NCBI GenBank assembly: GCA_029237825.1
Contig: JAQZBQ010000009.1
Coordinates: 62,001 to 126,000, forward strand
Source of the DNA: Bacteroidota bacterium
GTDB taxonomy: Bacteria; Bacteroidota; Bacteroidia; B-17B0; Aurantibacillaceae
Direction of reading: 5' to 3'
Length of the DNA stretch: 64,000 nucleotides
Positions 1-8,996 of this stretch are shown here, piece by piece (the first letter of the stretch is position 1; each line of letters starts with the position of its first letter). Under the pieces are notes generated by a model. That model was not told the DNA's origin. It did no database searches and saw nothing but the letters and a program-made list of their open reading frames with translations. The translations under genes and the position numbers were made by a program.

Positions 1-1
1 G

Positions 2-745
2 GGGTTTTGGGTTTCTCTTATGTACGTTTCCTATGCATATAGTGGTTGGAACGCGGCCTCTTATTTAGCAGGGGACATGTACGAACCTCAGAAGAATTTG
101 CCAAAGGCTTTACTATTGGGCACCCTCATTGTGACTGTATTTTATGTTCTACTTAATTTCGTTTTTTTATATAGCGCGCCGGTTTCAGAACTTACCGGTG
201 TTTTAGAGATAGGGCATGTGAGTGCAGCCCATATTTTTGGCGATTTTTTTGGAAGTATGATGAGTCTGGTTATCGCCTTTTTATTGCTCTCCTCAATTAG
301 CGCGATGATTATGGCTGGTCCCCGCATTATTAAATCAATGGGTGAAGATCTTCCAATGTTAAAGATACTGGCTAAGACGAATACGAACAATGTCCCCTAT
401 ATGGCTGTAATCATGCAATCAATGATTACGGTAATTCTGATTGTAACGGCTCAGTTTGAATCCGTATTAACATTTGTGGGATTTAGTTTAAGTATTTTTA
501 CTTTCCTTACCGTTAGTAGTGTTTTCATATTAAGACACCGTAACCTGGGTTCATTCACTTATAAAACGTGGGCTTACCCGATAACGCCGCTACTGTTTTT
601 AGCTTTAAATGGTTTTACGATTTATAAAGTTTTAGAGATGAAGCCGGTAGAATCCCTTTTGGGATTACTGAATGTGGCTATTGGGGGCACTATTTATTTG
701 ATTGGAAAATTAATATCAGACAAAAAACACAGAAAATATGTTTAA
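2..745 (+). CDS. APC-family amino acid permease, C-terminal part
   Basis: The reading frame is open from base 2, so the gene begins before the window and only about 247 residues are present. These are mostly hydrophobic, with roughly six membrane spans. The visible start reads GFWVSLMYVSYAYSGWNAAS, which resembles the mid-protein segment of APC-superfamily permeases, and an NLPKALLLGT segment follows. Such proteins import amino acids across the inner membrane by symport. The ATG at base 20 is internal and should not be taken as the start. The stop overlaps the next gene by 8 bases, so the two are probably co-transcribed. Substrate cannot be told. Confidence 0.75.
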   Translation, partial: GFWVSLMYVSYAYSGWNAASYLAGDMYEPQKNLPKALLLGTLIVTVFYVLLNFVFLYSAPVSELTGVLEIGHVSAAHIFGDFFGSMMSLVIAFLLLSSISAMIMAGPRIIKSMGEDLPMLKILAKTNTNNVPYMAVIMQSMITVILIVTAQFESVLTFVGFSLSIFTFLTVSSVFILRHRNLGSFTYKTWAYPITPLLFLALNGFTIYKVLEMKPVESLLGLLNVAIGGTIYLIGKLISDKKHRKYV

Positions 746-1955
746 AGAATTACACATCGTTTGTATCCTTGGATTAATGATTTCGGCCTGCTCGCCGACT
801 GCGACTGAAAAGACGGGTGAATTGACCACAGACACTACGCGCCCTGAGGTAGTGATAGAAAAGGAACGGAACGATTCTATTGAAACTGATCAGTTGAGGG
901 ATGTAGCGACCAATGATACACTGAATGCGCTTGCGAATGTAATCGCCGGAATTTCTGATACGGGTTTAATTTATCAATACATTCAAAATTCTACTGATTT
1001 TCGGGCTTTCAGTAAGAATTTTAATAAGCGATGGAATACCTTTGATTCAACAAGGCTCATGAATTTAAGAAAATTCAGAGGGGATGAAATCGCCAAGATC
1101 GTGGAGAAGCAGTCCACATTGTTTTACCCGTTTTCGGGACCGGATATTCTTCATGCTCAGGCATTTTTTCCTGATGCCGATCGGTATGTGTTAATTGGAC
1201 TGGAGCCCGTAGGAAGTTTGCCAGATTTTAAAAAGGACGGGTCGGATTCACTTGAGAACTATTTCGAAAAAGTAAATACGTCATTAAATGCTATTTTAAA
1301 ATTCAGTTTCTTCCGAACTCAGAGTATGAAAAATGATTTGAAAAATGAAGAAGTTGATGGCACTTTGCATCTGTTGGTTTTGTTTTTAAAGAGAACTGGT
1401 AATCAGTTGGTTTCAGTCAAACCCGTAACTGTTGACAGTCTTGGCGAACTAAAGTATGTGAATTCATTTCCCGAATTGAAGAAATTAAAAAGCAATACAC
1501 GTGGTGTTGAAATTAAATTTATTGATAACGGTATAAAGCTTAAAACCCTTTGTTATTTCTCTGTGAATGCCGCTGACGCGGGATTAAGGTCCAATAAAGG
1601 TTTTGTTAGTTATTTAAATAAAATGGGTACCATAAATACGTATTTAAAAGGTGCTTCTTACTTAATGCATAAAAATTATTTCTCAACTATTCGGAATGTG
1701 ATTTTAGATCAGAGCAATCATGTGATTCAGGACGATAGCGGAATAGCCCTTCACTATTTTCTTGAAGATGATCATCAATGGCAATACGCATTTTTTGGGC
1801 AGTATTTAAAACCAATCCCAATGTTTGCTGCCTTTTATCAAAAAGATCTGGATTCTTTGTACAAACATCAGGGATCGAAGCCAATCGGATTTGGAATTGG
1901 TTACAATTTTAAAGACAGGAACAGCAATTTTATGATTGCAACAAAGGTACGCTGA
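738..1955 (+). CDS. hypothetical lipoprotein
   Basis: A 405-residue protein with a lipoprotein signal: a short basic start, a hydrophobic stretch and the lipobox LMISAC with Cys18 as the lipidation site. After the lipid anchor comes a Thr/Asp/Glu-rich linker and then a mixed alpha/beta body I do not recognise. It should be anchored in the inner or outer membrane facing the periplasm. The start overlaps the permease stop (ATGTTTAA), which suggests translational coupling. The stop lies directly against the stop of the convergent DUF983 gene with no spacer. No function is assigned. Confidence 0.7.
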   Translation: MFKELHIVCILGLMISACSPTATEKTGELTTDTTRPEVVIEKERNDSIETDQLRDVATNDTLNALANVIAGISDTGLIYQYIQNSTDFRAFSKNFNKRWNTFDSTRLMNLRKFRGDEIAKIVEKQSTLFYPFSGPDILHAQAFFPDADRYVLIGLEPVGSLPDFKKDGSDSLENYFEKVNTSLNAILKFSFFRTQSMKNDLKNEEVDGTLHLLVLFLKRTGNQLVSVKPVTVDSLGELKYVNSFPELKKLKSNTRGVEIKFIDNGIKLKTLCYFSVNAADAGLRSNKGFVSYLNKMGTINTYLKGASYLMHKNYFSTIRNVILDQSNHVIQDDSGIALHYFLEDDHQWQYAFFGQYLKPIPMFAAFYQKDLDSLYKHQGSKPIGFGIGYNFKDRNSNFMIATKVR

Positions 1956-2378
1956 TCATTTTTTAGGCGGGTTGTAGTTTACAAAAAAGTTAATCCAGAT
2001 TGCCCTTGAACTTCTGAACACCAAAGGAAAAGAAATAATTAATATCGTTAGCAAAGAAATTAGGTTTGGCGCAATAGCACAGCCATAAAAGTAAAAAACT
2101 GTTGCGTGTACGATTACAGCGATTACAGTAGTTGTTGCGTGACTAATCATCATGGCGCCATAATAAAACCCCGTTTCACGGTAAAAATCTTCACTACATA
2201 CCGGACAATTTTTCGGCATTTTATCGAGGTCTTTCAGGCGGTACGGATTTTTATTCAGGAACAAGTCACCTTCGTGGCACCTCGGGCACTTCAGGAGCAG
2301 GATACTGTACAATTTCCTGCCTTTTTGAAAAGGATTCACCGGCTTTTTATTTTGGTTACTTATTTTTGTTTCAGCCAT
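1956..2378 (-). CDS. DUF983 family membrane protein
   Basis: A 140-residue protein with two CxxC pairs (Cys31/Cys34 and Cys58/Cys61) forming a probable zinc ribbon, then two membrane spans (about 77-100 and 105-125). This order, together with the KCPRCHEGDLF and TGFYYGAMM segments, fits the DUF983 family, common in Bacteroidota and Alphaproteobacteria. The family's role is not established. The gene overlaps the end of the upstream methyltransferase gene by 19 bases, so both are likely read from one transcript. Confidence 0.75.
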   Translation of the reverse strand: MAETKISNQNKKPVNPFQKGRKLYSILLLKCPRCHEGDLFLNKNPYRLKDLDKMPKNCPVCSEDFYRETGFYYGAMMISHATTTVIAVIVHATVFYFYGCAIAPNLISLLTILIISFPLVFRSSRAIWINFFVNYNPPKK

Positions 2379-2962
2379 AATTTTAACGTTCCGTTAAAAG
2401 CTTCCCTTATTTTCTCATAAGAATCAGGTACTTCAAAATTATTACCATGATACGTTACCAGGCGTGTACCTTTTCGCAGACTATCTAGTTGTTTTTCTGT
2501 ATAGTTTAAATAAAGTTGGTATAAGTCGGGGTATAAACTTACTTCATCATTCAATCGTTTTACATATTCTAAATTTTCGTAAAAAGGGTTGAAAAGATAA
2601 AAGGCATCAAAATCAGAAAAGGTACAATCGATAATGTTTTTATGCGTTAACGAAACATTGGTTAAGCCAAAGTGGTTGGCAATCTGACTTCCTATCGAAA
2701 CTAAACTTTCCCGGTGTTCCATTCCATAAAAATGCGCGCGCGTATAAGACGCTCCCGCGATGCAGAATTTTCCGACACCTGCACCAATATCCAGTATTTT
2801 TTCTGAATCATCTTCGGAGAGCCATTCAGCGGCGGTTTTAGCTACTTCTATCGGTGTGAAAAACAACCGAGATGCGGTGCGCAGCTTCGCAGGAAGTAAA
2901 CTCTCAAAGCTTTTTTCCGTTAAACTGGCAGTGGAAATTTCTGTATGTGAATTTTTGCTCAA
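2360..2962 (-). CDS. class I SAM-dependent methyltransferase
   Basis: A 200-residue protein. Residues 56-66 (ILDIGAGVGKF) form the glycine-rich SAM-binding motif I of Rossmann-fold methyltransferases. An LFNPFYENL segment about 50 residues later sits where motif IV (N/D-P-P-Y/F) is expected. There is no signal or membrane span, so it acts in the cytoplasm. The substrate is unknown; the NPF motif would allow an amino-group target on a nucleic acid or protein. It is the first gene of a two-gene unit with the DUF983 gene. Confidence 0.7.
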   Translation of the reverse strand: MSKNSHTEISTASLTEKSFESLLPAKLRTASRLFFTPIEVAKTAAEWLSEDDSEKILDIGAGVGKFCIAGASYTRAHFYGMEHRESLVSIGSQIANHFGLTNVSLTHKNIIDCTFSDFDAFYLFNPFYENLEYVKRLNDEVSLYPDLYQLYLNYTEKQLDSLRKGTRLVTYHGNNFEVPDSYEKIREAFNGTLKLWLKQK

Positions 2963-3101
2963 TGATCAACGAAGGTACAAAAGTATGAATTTGTAAAACC
3001 AACTGGGTTGTTAAATTTAAACCATGTTGTACGTTTTTGTGAGTGGATCAAAAAGGGTTGATAATCCCTATATTTGACATTATCAATAAATGTCTCAGGT
3101 C

Positions 3102-4313
3102 ATGAAAGGTTTCATAAAGCAGCTTAGATTAATTTTCCTGTTTCTTAGCCTGATCGGTTGTTTCAAAAACGGTACCAGTCAGTCTAAATTAGTGTTTGAT
3201 TCAATTTTGAACGCTAAACCTATATTAAAACTGGTAAAAAATGATCTAAAAAAATACCGGCTGCAAATTATCTATACACAAATAACGCGCGACAAGGATG
3301 GAAAGCCCGCGTTTAATGACTTCATGTACAATGTAGATTCTTCTAATTATTTTTATTGTGCTAGTCTGGTGAAATTGCCTTGTTCGATTCTTGCATTTGA
3401 AAAAACCAAGCGCTTACACCTTTATAGTAATACCATTATGTTTACGGATAGCTCAAGTCAATGCCATCACACGGTTAAGAAAGACCCCACATCTATTAAC
3501 GGGTTTCCTAGTGTTGCACAATATGTTAAACGCATGGCAGTAGTGAGTGATAATGCAGCATACGACCGAATTTTTGAGTTTCTTGGTGTGGATGAAATAC
3601 ATACCCGATTAAATGAAATGGGATATAAAAACATGCGTATTGTTCATCGATTCGGTGGAAATTGTTACGGACCGGAACAGACTTTAACCAACCCAATTAC
3701 TTTTCTGAAAAACGATTTAACTCCCATTACATCCTTACCACAACAAGAAGCTTCCAGTGATTACCGTCATCCTTTAGGGGATGTAAAAATTGGAAAGGCA
3801 CATTTAAATTCGGAAAATAGAAAAGTCGACGGTCCAAAAGATTTTTCGAAGATGAATTATATGTCGCTGGAGAACACCCATTCAATGCTCAGGAGATTGA
3901 TTTTTAATAATGAAATGCCTGAAAGTATGCGATTTAAAATGATGGAAGACGACCGCTTATTTTTAATTGAACAATTGACAATCTTTCCCTCCGAAAGCAT
4001 CAATCCATCCTACAACAAATCATATCATGATAGCTATAAGAAGTACTTCATTTATGGTGATAGCCGAAAAAATATAACGAACCGCGATCTCAAAATCACA
4101 AATATTGTAGGTCAATCGTATGGGTTTATGATTGACTGTGCCTACATTCATAATGAAATAGAGAAGGTTGAGTTTATGCTAAGTGCTGTAATTTACACAA
4201 ATGAAGATGAAATTATTAATGACGGGAAATACGAATATAAAACGGTTGGCTTACCGTTTCTTGCGGAGCTGGGACGGCAAATGTACGCTTATGAACTCGA
4301 AAGAAAAAAATAG
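3102..4313 (+). CDS. serine hydrolase with beta-lactamase / D,D-peptidase fold, lipoprotein
   Basis: The protein has the Ser-x-x-Lys tetrad (SLVK, in CASLVKLP) and an SDN motif (VVSDNAAYDRIFEFLG) at the spacing of class A beta-lactamases and related penicillin-recognising enzymes. A canonical KTG triad is not obvious; KTVG near the C-terminus may fill that place. The N-terminus has a signal with lipobox LSLIGC, so it is probably a periplasm-facing lipoprotein. A likely role is peptidoglycan peptide hydrolysis rather than drug resistance. The ATG at 3102 is preferred over 3090, because a TATATTTG promoter box at 3069-3076 sits very close upstream and the shorter form is a better signal peptide. 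Confidence 0.65.
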   Translation: MKGFIKQLRLIFLFLSLIGCFKNGTSQSKLVFDSILNAKPILKLVKNDLKKYRLQIIYTQITRDKDGKPAFNDFMYNVDSSNYFYCASLVKLPCSILAFEKTKRLHLYSNTIMFTDSSSQCHHTVKKDPTSINGFPSVAQYVKRMAVVSDNAAYDRIFEFLGVDEIHTRLNEMGYKNMRIVHRFGGNCYGPEQTLTNPITFLKNDLTPITSLPQQEASSDYRHPLGDVKIGKAHLNSENRKVDGPKDFSKMNYMSLENTHSMLRRLIFNNEMPESMRFKMMEDDRLFLIEQLTIFPSESINPSYNKSYHDSYKKYFIYGDSRKNITNRDLKITNIVGQSYGFMIDCAYIHNEIEKVEFMLSAVIYTNEDEIINDGKYEYKTVGLPFLAELGRQMYAYELERKK

Positions 4314-4350
4314 CGAATTCCTGGCGGTGAGTACGTAATGCTATCCCGTC

Positions 4351-6300
4351 TTGATGAAACATATGGAAAGAAGTATAGAAAGAATTAAGAAATTAAAAGA
4401 ACTTCTGCTTATTGAAAGGGAGGAGGATTTTGCACAGTATAGGGAACAATTTTTACGAGCTGGAATTGAACAGAGAAAAAAGAACGGCGTAACGTGGTAT
4501 CCCATTCAAATATTGTCTGAGGAGTTGGGTTATGCGGATTTTATACATATAGAAATCGAACGAACCAACAACCTCGATATGCCTCATCAGTTCAGTTCAG
4601 GAAAGAATGTAACCCTGTTTTCAAATAAAAATCCCGATGAACTGCAGGAAATTTCCGGAACAATTAAGCAATCTGGCAAAAATAAAATGAAGATCATCCT
4701 CCATACGGATGAGTTACCGGAATGGTGTTACGAAGGGAAATTAGGTGTAAACATTCAATTTGACGACAACAGCTACATAGAAATGCAGAAAGCATTGGAC
4801 GAAGTTGTATCTGCGAAACATAATCGGGTAGCAGAGTTGAGAGAAATGATTGATGGTAATGAAAAACCATCATTTGATACCGTTAATGAAAGCATTGTTA
4901 TTCCACAATTGAATTTGTCTCAAAACAGGGCAGTACGGCATATTTTAGCTGCTAACGATATCGCGGTTGTTCATGGCCCTCCGGGAACGGGAAAAACCAC
5001 AACTATAGTTCAGGCGATTCGTCTTGTATTACAAACCGAAAAGCAAATCCTGGTTTGCGCGCCTACGAATACAGCAGTTGATCTTTTAACTGAAAAACTG
5101 ATGGAGCAGGGCGTAAGCGTATTACGTGTTGGGCATCCTGCAAGGGTTTCAGAAGAACTCCAACGAACTACGGTTGACGGTCAAATACAATCTCATACAA
5201 ATTACAAGGAAATTAAGAACCTTAGAAGAAATGCAGAAGAGTATTTCAAGATGGCTTCTAAATTTAAGCGTGTGTTTGGTAAGGACGATGCCAGACAGCG
5301 CGCACTGTATTATACGGAAGCGCGCAATTGTATAAAGGAATCACGGTTGCTGGAAGATTTTATTGTTGATTCCTTGTTTGAGCAAGCTCAGGTTATTTGT
5401 TGTACACCCGTTACTTCTACAAATAGAGCCTTAGCAAAGAAAAAGTTCAATACACTCTTTTTCGACGAAGCCTCTCAGGCGCTTGAGGCAATGTCATGGA
5501 TTCCATTATTGAAATGTAACCGGGTTATTTTAAGTGGTGATCATTTTCAATTGCCTCCTGTTGTAAAAAGTATAAAAGCAAAACAGGAAGGATTGGACAA
5601 AACTATGCTCGACCGGTGTATTCAACATGAATCCATATCATCCTTGTTAACGCACCAGTATCGCATGCACCATCAGATCATGGCTTTCAGTAATGCGTAT
5701 TTTTACAACAATCAACTTGAAGCAGATGCTACTGTTAAGGATTCAGTGTTATCGCGTAATGAAGAGATTGAAATTTTAAATTTACCAATTGAATTAATAG
5801 ATACCGCGGGTTGTAGTTTTGATGAAATTCAGAATCCGGAATCCTTAAGTCTGTCGAACAAAGGCGAGGCTGATTTGCTGTTTAAACATTTAGAGTTATT
5901 ACTACAGCAATATATTAGCTCGGGTGAAACATTCAGGATGAGTATTGGCATAATTTCACCATACAAAGAGCAAATTGAATTGTTAAAAGAAAAGTTGTCA
6001 GAATTTGACTATGCTCCTTATCCGGTAAAGGACCTCGCGGTGAAAACAATTGATGGCTTCCAGGGTGAAGAGCGGGATGTTATTTATATTTCATTAGTGC
6101 GTAGCAACACGGATTCAGAAATCGGATTTTTATCTGACATTCGAAGAATGAACGTGGCCTTAACCAGGGCAAAGAAAAAATTAGTGGTGATTATGGATAC
6201 AGCAACTGTTGGTAACCACCCTTTTTATAAATCATTTATAGAATATTGTGAAGCAAATGGGTTTTACAAATCAGCCTGGGAATACAACTATGAAGTGTAA
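4351..6300 (+). CDS. SF1B (UPF1/IGHMBP2-like) helicase
   Basis: A 649-residue protein carrying the full superfamily 1 motif set: Walker A GPPGTGKTT near residue 208, Walker B FFDEASQA near 371, motif III GDHFQLPP, motif IV HQYRMH, motif V DGFQGEERDVI and motif VI NVALTRAKKKL. The N-terminal 190 residues form a beta-rich segment like the nucleic-acid-clamping domain of the UPF1/SMUBP2 group. It unwinds RNA or DNA using ATP; the natural substrate in Bacteroidota is not known. Alternative starts lie at 4354 and 4363. Confidence 0.85.
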   Translation: MMKHMERSIERIKKLKELLLIEREEDFAQYREQFLRAGIEQRKKNGVTWYPIQILSEELGYADFIHIEIERTNNLDMPHQFSSGKNVTLFSNKNPDELQEISGTIKQSGKNKMKIILHTDELPEWCYEGKLGVNIQFDDNSYIEMQKALDEVVSAKHNRVAELREMIDGNEKPSFDTVNESIVIPQLNLSQNRAVRHILAANDIAVVHGPPGTGKTTTIVQAIRLVLQTEKQILVCAPTNTAVDLLTEKLMEQGVSVLRVGHPARVSEELQRTTVDGQIQSHTNYKEIKNLRRNAEEYFKMASKFKRVFGKDDARQRALYYTEARNCIKESRLLEDFIVDSLFEQAQVICCTPVTSTNRALAKKKFNTLFFDEASQALEAMSWIPLLKCNRVILSGDHFQLPPVVKSIKAKQEGLDKTMLDRCIQHESISSLLTHQYRMHHQIMAFSNAYFYNNQLEADATVKDSVLSRNEEIEILNLPIELIDTAGCSFDEIQNPESLSLSNKGEADLLFKHLELLLQQYISSGETFRMSIGIISPYKEQIELLKEKLSEFDYAPYPVKDLAVKTIDGFQGEERDVIYISLVRSNTDSEIGFLSDIRRMNVALTRAKKKLVVIMDTATVGNHPFYKSFIEYCEANGFYKSAWEYNYEV

Positions 6301-6302
6301 TC

Positions 6303-6332
6303 AAAAAAAACTCCGGTGGTTAACATCGGAGT
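6303..6332 (-). terminator. Rho-independent terminator of the DUF4139 gene
   Basis: A stem ACTCCGGTG / CATCGGAGT with a five-base loop is followed, in the minus direction, by a run of eight T. It lies 20 bases after the stop of the gene ending at 6352, and just after the stop of the convergent helicase gene, so it may serve both. Confidence 0.6.
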
Positions 6333-6351
6333 CTTCCTTGAGATGTTTACT

Positions 6352-8031
6352 TTAATTGCTGGCTATTGGCATATGCTTGGGTGCTTTGATCTGATAGGTT
6401 AAAGTAAGTTTTTTACTATCTTTTGGTTGTATAGATGAACGCCATTTTAAAATTCCTGTAACTTCATCATACCGCGCGCCGGATAATTCTTTACGTTCAA
6501 TGGTAACGGTTTTGTCTTGCGCCAGTGGTAACTGATCCAGTACTTCAATTTCAATTTTGGAAGCACGTGAATTTTTCATTGTAATTTCAAAGGTATATTG
6601 ATGTAAAATATCATTATCAAGCATTTTTTGTGAACACTTGTCTTTTATTTTTTGGCGGTTGATGGCGATATTTTTATCGATACCAAGTGAGAGTTGAATT
6701 GTATCTTCCGTTCCACCAGGTGTCAGGTTGGTTTCCCCAACAAATGAGCCATCAAAATAAATAGACGCTTCCCCGGCCATTGTAATGGCATCTTCCCAGT
6801 CAGGGAGAACAGCAGTTAGGTAGACGTTATTATTTATTTTTGGAATGGCTTTATAACGGTAGCTGGTCTTAAGGTCTTTAACAAGGATGGCTGCAAAATG
6901 ATGTTTTCCATCGCTCGGAATGCTATAGTTAAGTTTAATTTCATATTCGGTTTCTATCACGTTTTCGCTAACGGATGTATAATCATAGGCACTTTTTGCC
7001 AGGTTTAGTTCTTCTTGATCTACGGACGAATATCCTGCTTTACTATCAACCATTTTTTCGCTCATAGCCGTACTTGCCGGACTCGCTTCTGAAAACTGTT
7101 TTTTATTCTTGTACACAGGATAGTTATATCCAAGGTACCATGGCGACAATTCTGGCAAATTGTATGAACGGTTCGGGTTAGCTGTGGAGAGAACTAACTT
7201 TACATTTCCCCAATCATTTCCTGAATTTTGGTGAATCTGTGCCTTGTATGTTAGTTTAATATTCTGTTCATTTGACACGGCTCTCAGATCATACAGAGGC
7301 GTCCAGCCTGCGTTTGTGATGTAATAGTTTATATTGATTGTTGCTTGCGTGGCCTGATCAGCAATTACATGAACTAAAATTCTGTAATCTACTTTTTCAA
7401 CGTCACCGCCGTTATTCTGGTTTGCTAATTCATTGCTCACAGATATCAAACGTTCATTTAAAGCTATTTTTTTTGCTTCCAGTTTTTCGCGTTCGCGTTT
7501 TAATTTTAGTAGTTCTGCGTTGATGTTAAATAGTTTTTCACGTAGATAATTTAATCCGTCTTTCAATGATGCAATGCTGTCTCTTTTGGATTGTCCCTTA
7601 TATAAACTGTAATTCAGTAACACATTTTTCTCTGTTGAAAGCGCTTCTGTTTTCGCTGATATTTCTTCTAACAAATAATTGATTGCCTGTAAACTGTCGT
7701 TCACATGCTTTAATAATTTTTTATATCGTACATCGCCATTTAATTTAGCCTTATCTAATTCAGGATAGCGCACTTCATGCTGAATTTCTGCAATGATAAA
7801 ATTTCCATTTCCTGAAGCCTGAATTGCTGATGTGTTAATGCAGTTTTCAAGTCCTGAAAAAATAAGTGTGTTCTGGCCGGCAACTAAATTTAGCGAGGAA
7901 GTTCGGTGAACCTGTGCACCCTGCATATACACTATTATTTTTTCGGGTTTAGATTTAATAACCTTTTCATTGTCGGCTGAATATGCTTTATAGAAGATAA
8001 AACATGCAAGAAATAAAATAAGCGTTTTCAT
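6352..8031 (-). CDS. DUF4139 / MuiA-type secreted protein
   Basis: A 559-residue protein with a signal peptide (cleavage about residue 19, AYSA). Then come a beta domain starting KPEKIIVYMQGAQVHR, a long charged coiled coil (about 95-195) and a C-terminal beta-rich half typical of DUF4139 (YYITNAGWTPLYDLRA; NTYxLP-like segment NRSYNLPELSPW). The architecture matches the so-called mucoidy inhibitor A family. It should be exported to the periplasm or surface. Function in Bacteroidota is not known. It is a single gene with its own terminator. Confidence 0.75.
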   Translation of the reverse strand: MKTLILFLACFIFYKAYSADNEKVIKSKPEKIIVYMQGAQVHRTSSLNLVAGQNTLIFSGLENCINTSAIQASGNGNFIIAEIQHEVRYPELDKAKLNGDVRYKKLLKHVNDSLQAINYLLEEISAKTEALSTEKNVLLNYSLYKGQSKRDSIASLKDGLNYLREKLFNINAELLKLKREREKLEAKKIALNERLISVSNELANQNNGGDVEKVDYRILVHVIADQATQATININYYITNAGWTPLYDLRAVSNEQNIKLTYKAQIHQNSGNDWGNVKLVLSTANPNRSYNLPELSPWYLGYNYPVYKNKKQFSEASPASTAMSEKMVDSKAGYSSVDQEELNLAKSAYDYTSVSENVIETEYEIKLNYSIPSDGKHHFAAILVKDLKTSYRYKAIPKINNNVYLTAVLPDWEDAITMAGEASIYFDGSFVGETNLTPGGTEDTIQLSLGIDKNIAINRQKIKDKCSQKMLDNDILHQYTFEITMKNSRASKIEIEVLDQLPLAQDKTVTIERKELSGARYDEVTGILKWRSSIQPKDSKKLTLTYQIKAPKHMPIASN

Positions 8032-8359
8032 AATATGGAGTTTTAGGATTTCTATTTGGATGAAGAGTTCTGCAAGATTCCATAAATCATTTTAAATTAT
8101 TTTTTTTGGGGGCACGGTCGTGCTGGAAAAGGCAAGGTTAGGTTATCGCTTCAACCTTTTTGCAGAAGAACGGCAAAAGGATTTATACTCTATCCTTCAC
8201 GCACTTTTCATTAGGATTTTTAATTTCCTTAGTTGATTTTATACTGCGTAATTCTGATAATTACCGGCGAAGTATTTTTTTGCAAGGTATTGAACAAAAG
8301 TTTATAATAGGAAGCCTTGTCTCGCTGTGGCGTGAAAAACCCAACATATACAATTTGAA
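8032..8359. other. intergenic region without a supported gene
   Basis: Between the DUF4139 start and the recR stop lie 328 bases. A plus-strand reading frame crosses it, but it runs on antisense through recR and has no family-like sequence. On the minus strand, reading is interrupted by stops. I see only the upstream region of the DUF4139 gene here. Confidence 0.5.
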
Positions 8360-8977
8360 TTATCTGTTTAAACTGCTGTTAAATGGAATTCGATTCACAA
8401 TAGAACGCCCCAATGTAACTTCATCGGTATATTCCAGTTCATCACCAACAGCAATACCTCGGGCAATTGCTGATAATGTGAGATCAAAAGCAGCTAATTT
8501 TTTAAATATGAAAAAGCTCGTGGTCTCACCTTCCATGGTTGCATTGAGTGCTAATATAATTTCTTTCACTTCCTGCCTTGACACTTTTTCGATCAGCGAA
8601 TCAACGGTGAGGTTACCAGGACCAATTCCTTCCATAGGTGAAATTAAGCCGCCTAGTACATGGTAAACGCCTTTATACAATCCTGTATTTTCAATGGCCA
8701 TCACGTCCCGGTAATCCTGAACAACACATACGAGTTGCTGATTCCGAACGGGATTGGCGCAAACTTCACAAACATCATGATCCGAAATGGTGTGGCAGTT
8801 CTTACAGAATTTCAAATCATGTTTTAATGCCCGGATGATTTCGGAAAAATTGGTAACATCCTGCTCGTCCTGTTTAATGATATGAAGCACATACCGTAAA
8901 GCCGATTTTTTTCCTACACCGGGCAAGCTTGCAAAATGGCCGACAGCCTGTTCAATTAATTTTGATGTAAATTCCAC
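8360..8977 (-). CDS. recR: recombination mediator protein RecR
   Basis: 205 residues, the usual RecR length. In order: a helix-hairpin-helix (LPGVGKKSALRYVL), a four-cysteine zinc finger (CKNCHTISDHDVCEVC, about 57-72), a Toprim domain (VCVVQDYRDVMAIENTG) and a C-terminal Walker-like segment with TLGRSI. RecR, with RecO and RecF, loads RecA on gapped DNA in the cytoplasm. It lies 19 bases downstream of the preceding leftward gene's expected transcript end and is probably transcribed separately from it. Confidence 0.93.
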   Translation of the reverse strand: MEFTSKLIEQAVGHFASLPGVGKKSALRYVLHIIKQDEQDVTNFSEIIRALKHDLKFCKNCHTISDHDVCEVCANPVRNQQLVCVVQDYRDVMAIENTGLYKGVYHVLGGLISPMEGIGPGNLTVDSLIEKVSRQEVKEIILALNATMEGETTSFFIFKKLAAFDLTLSAIARGIAVGDELEYTDEVTLGRSIVNRIPFNSSLNR

Positions 8978-8996
8978 TGAGTACTTAATTTAGAAC

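Noticed and set aside
8160-8666. Plus-strand 168-codon frame antisense to recR
   Set aside because: Its second half is the exact antisense of the conserved RecR gene, and it has no signal of its own.
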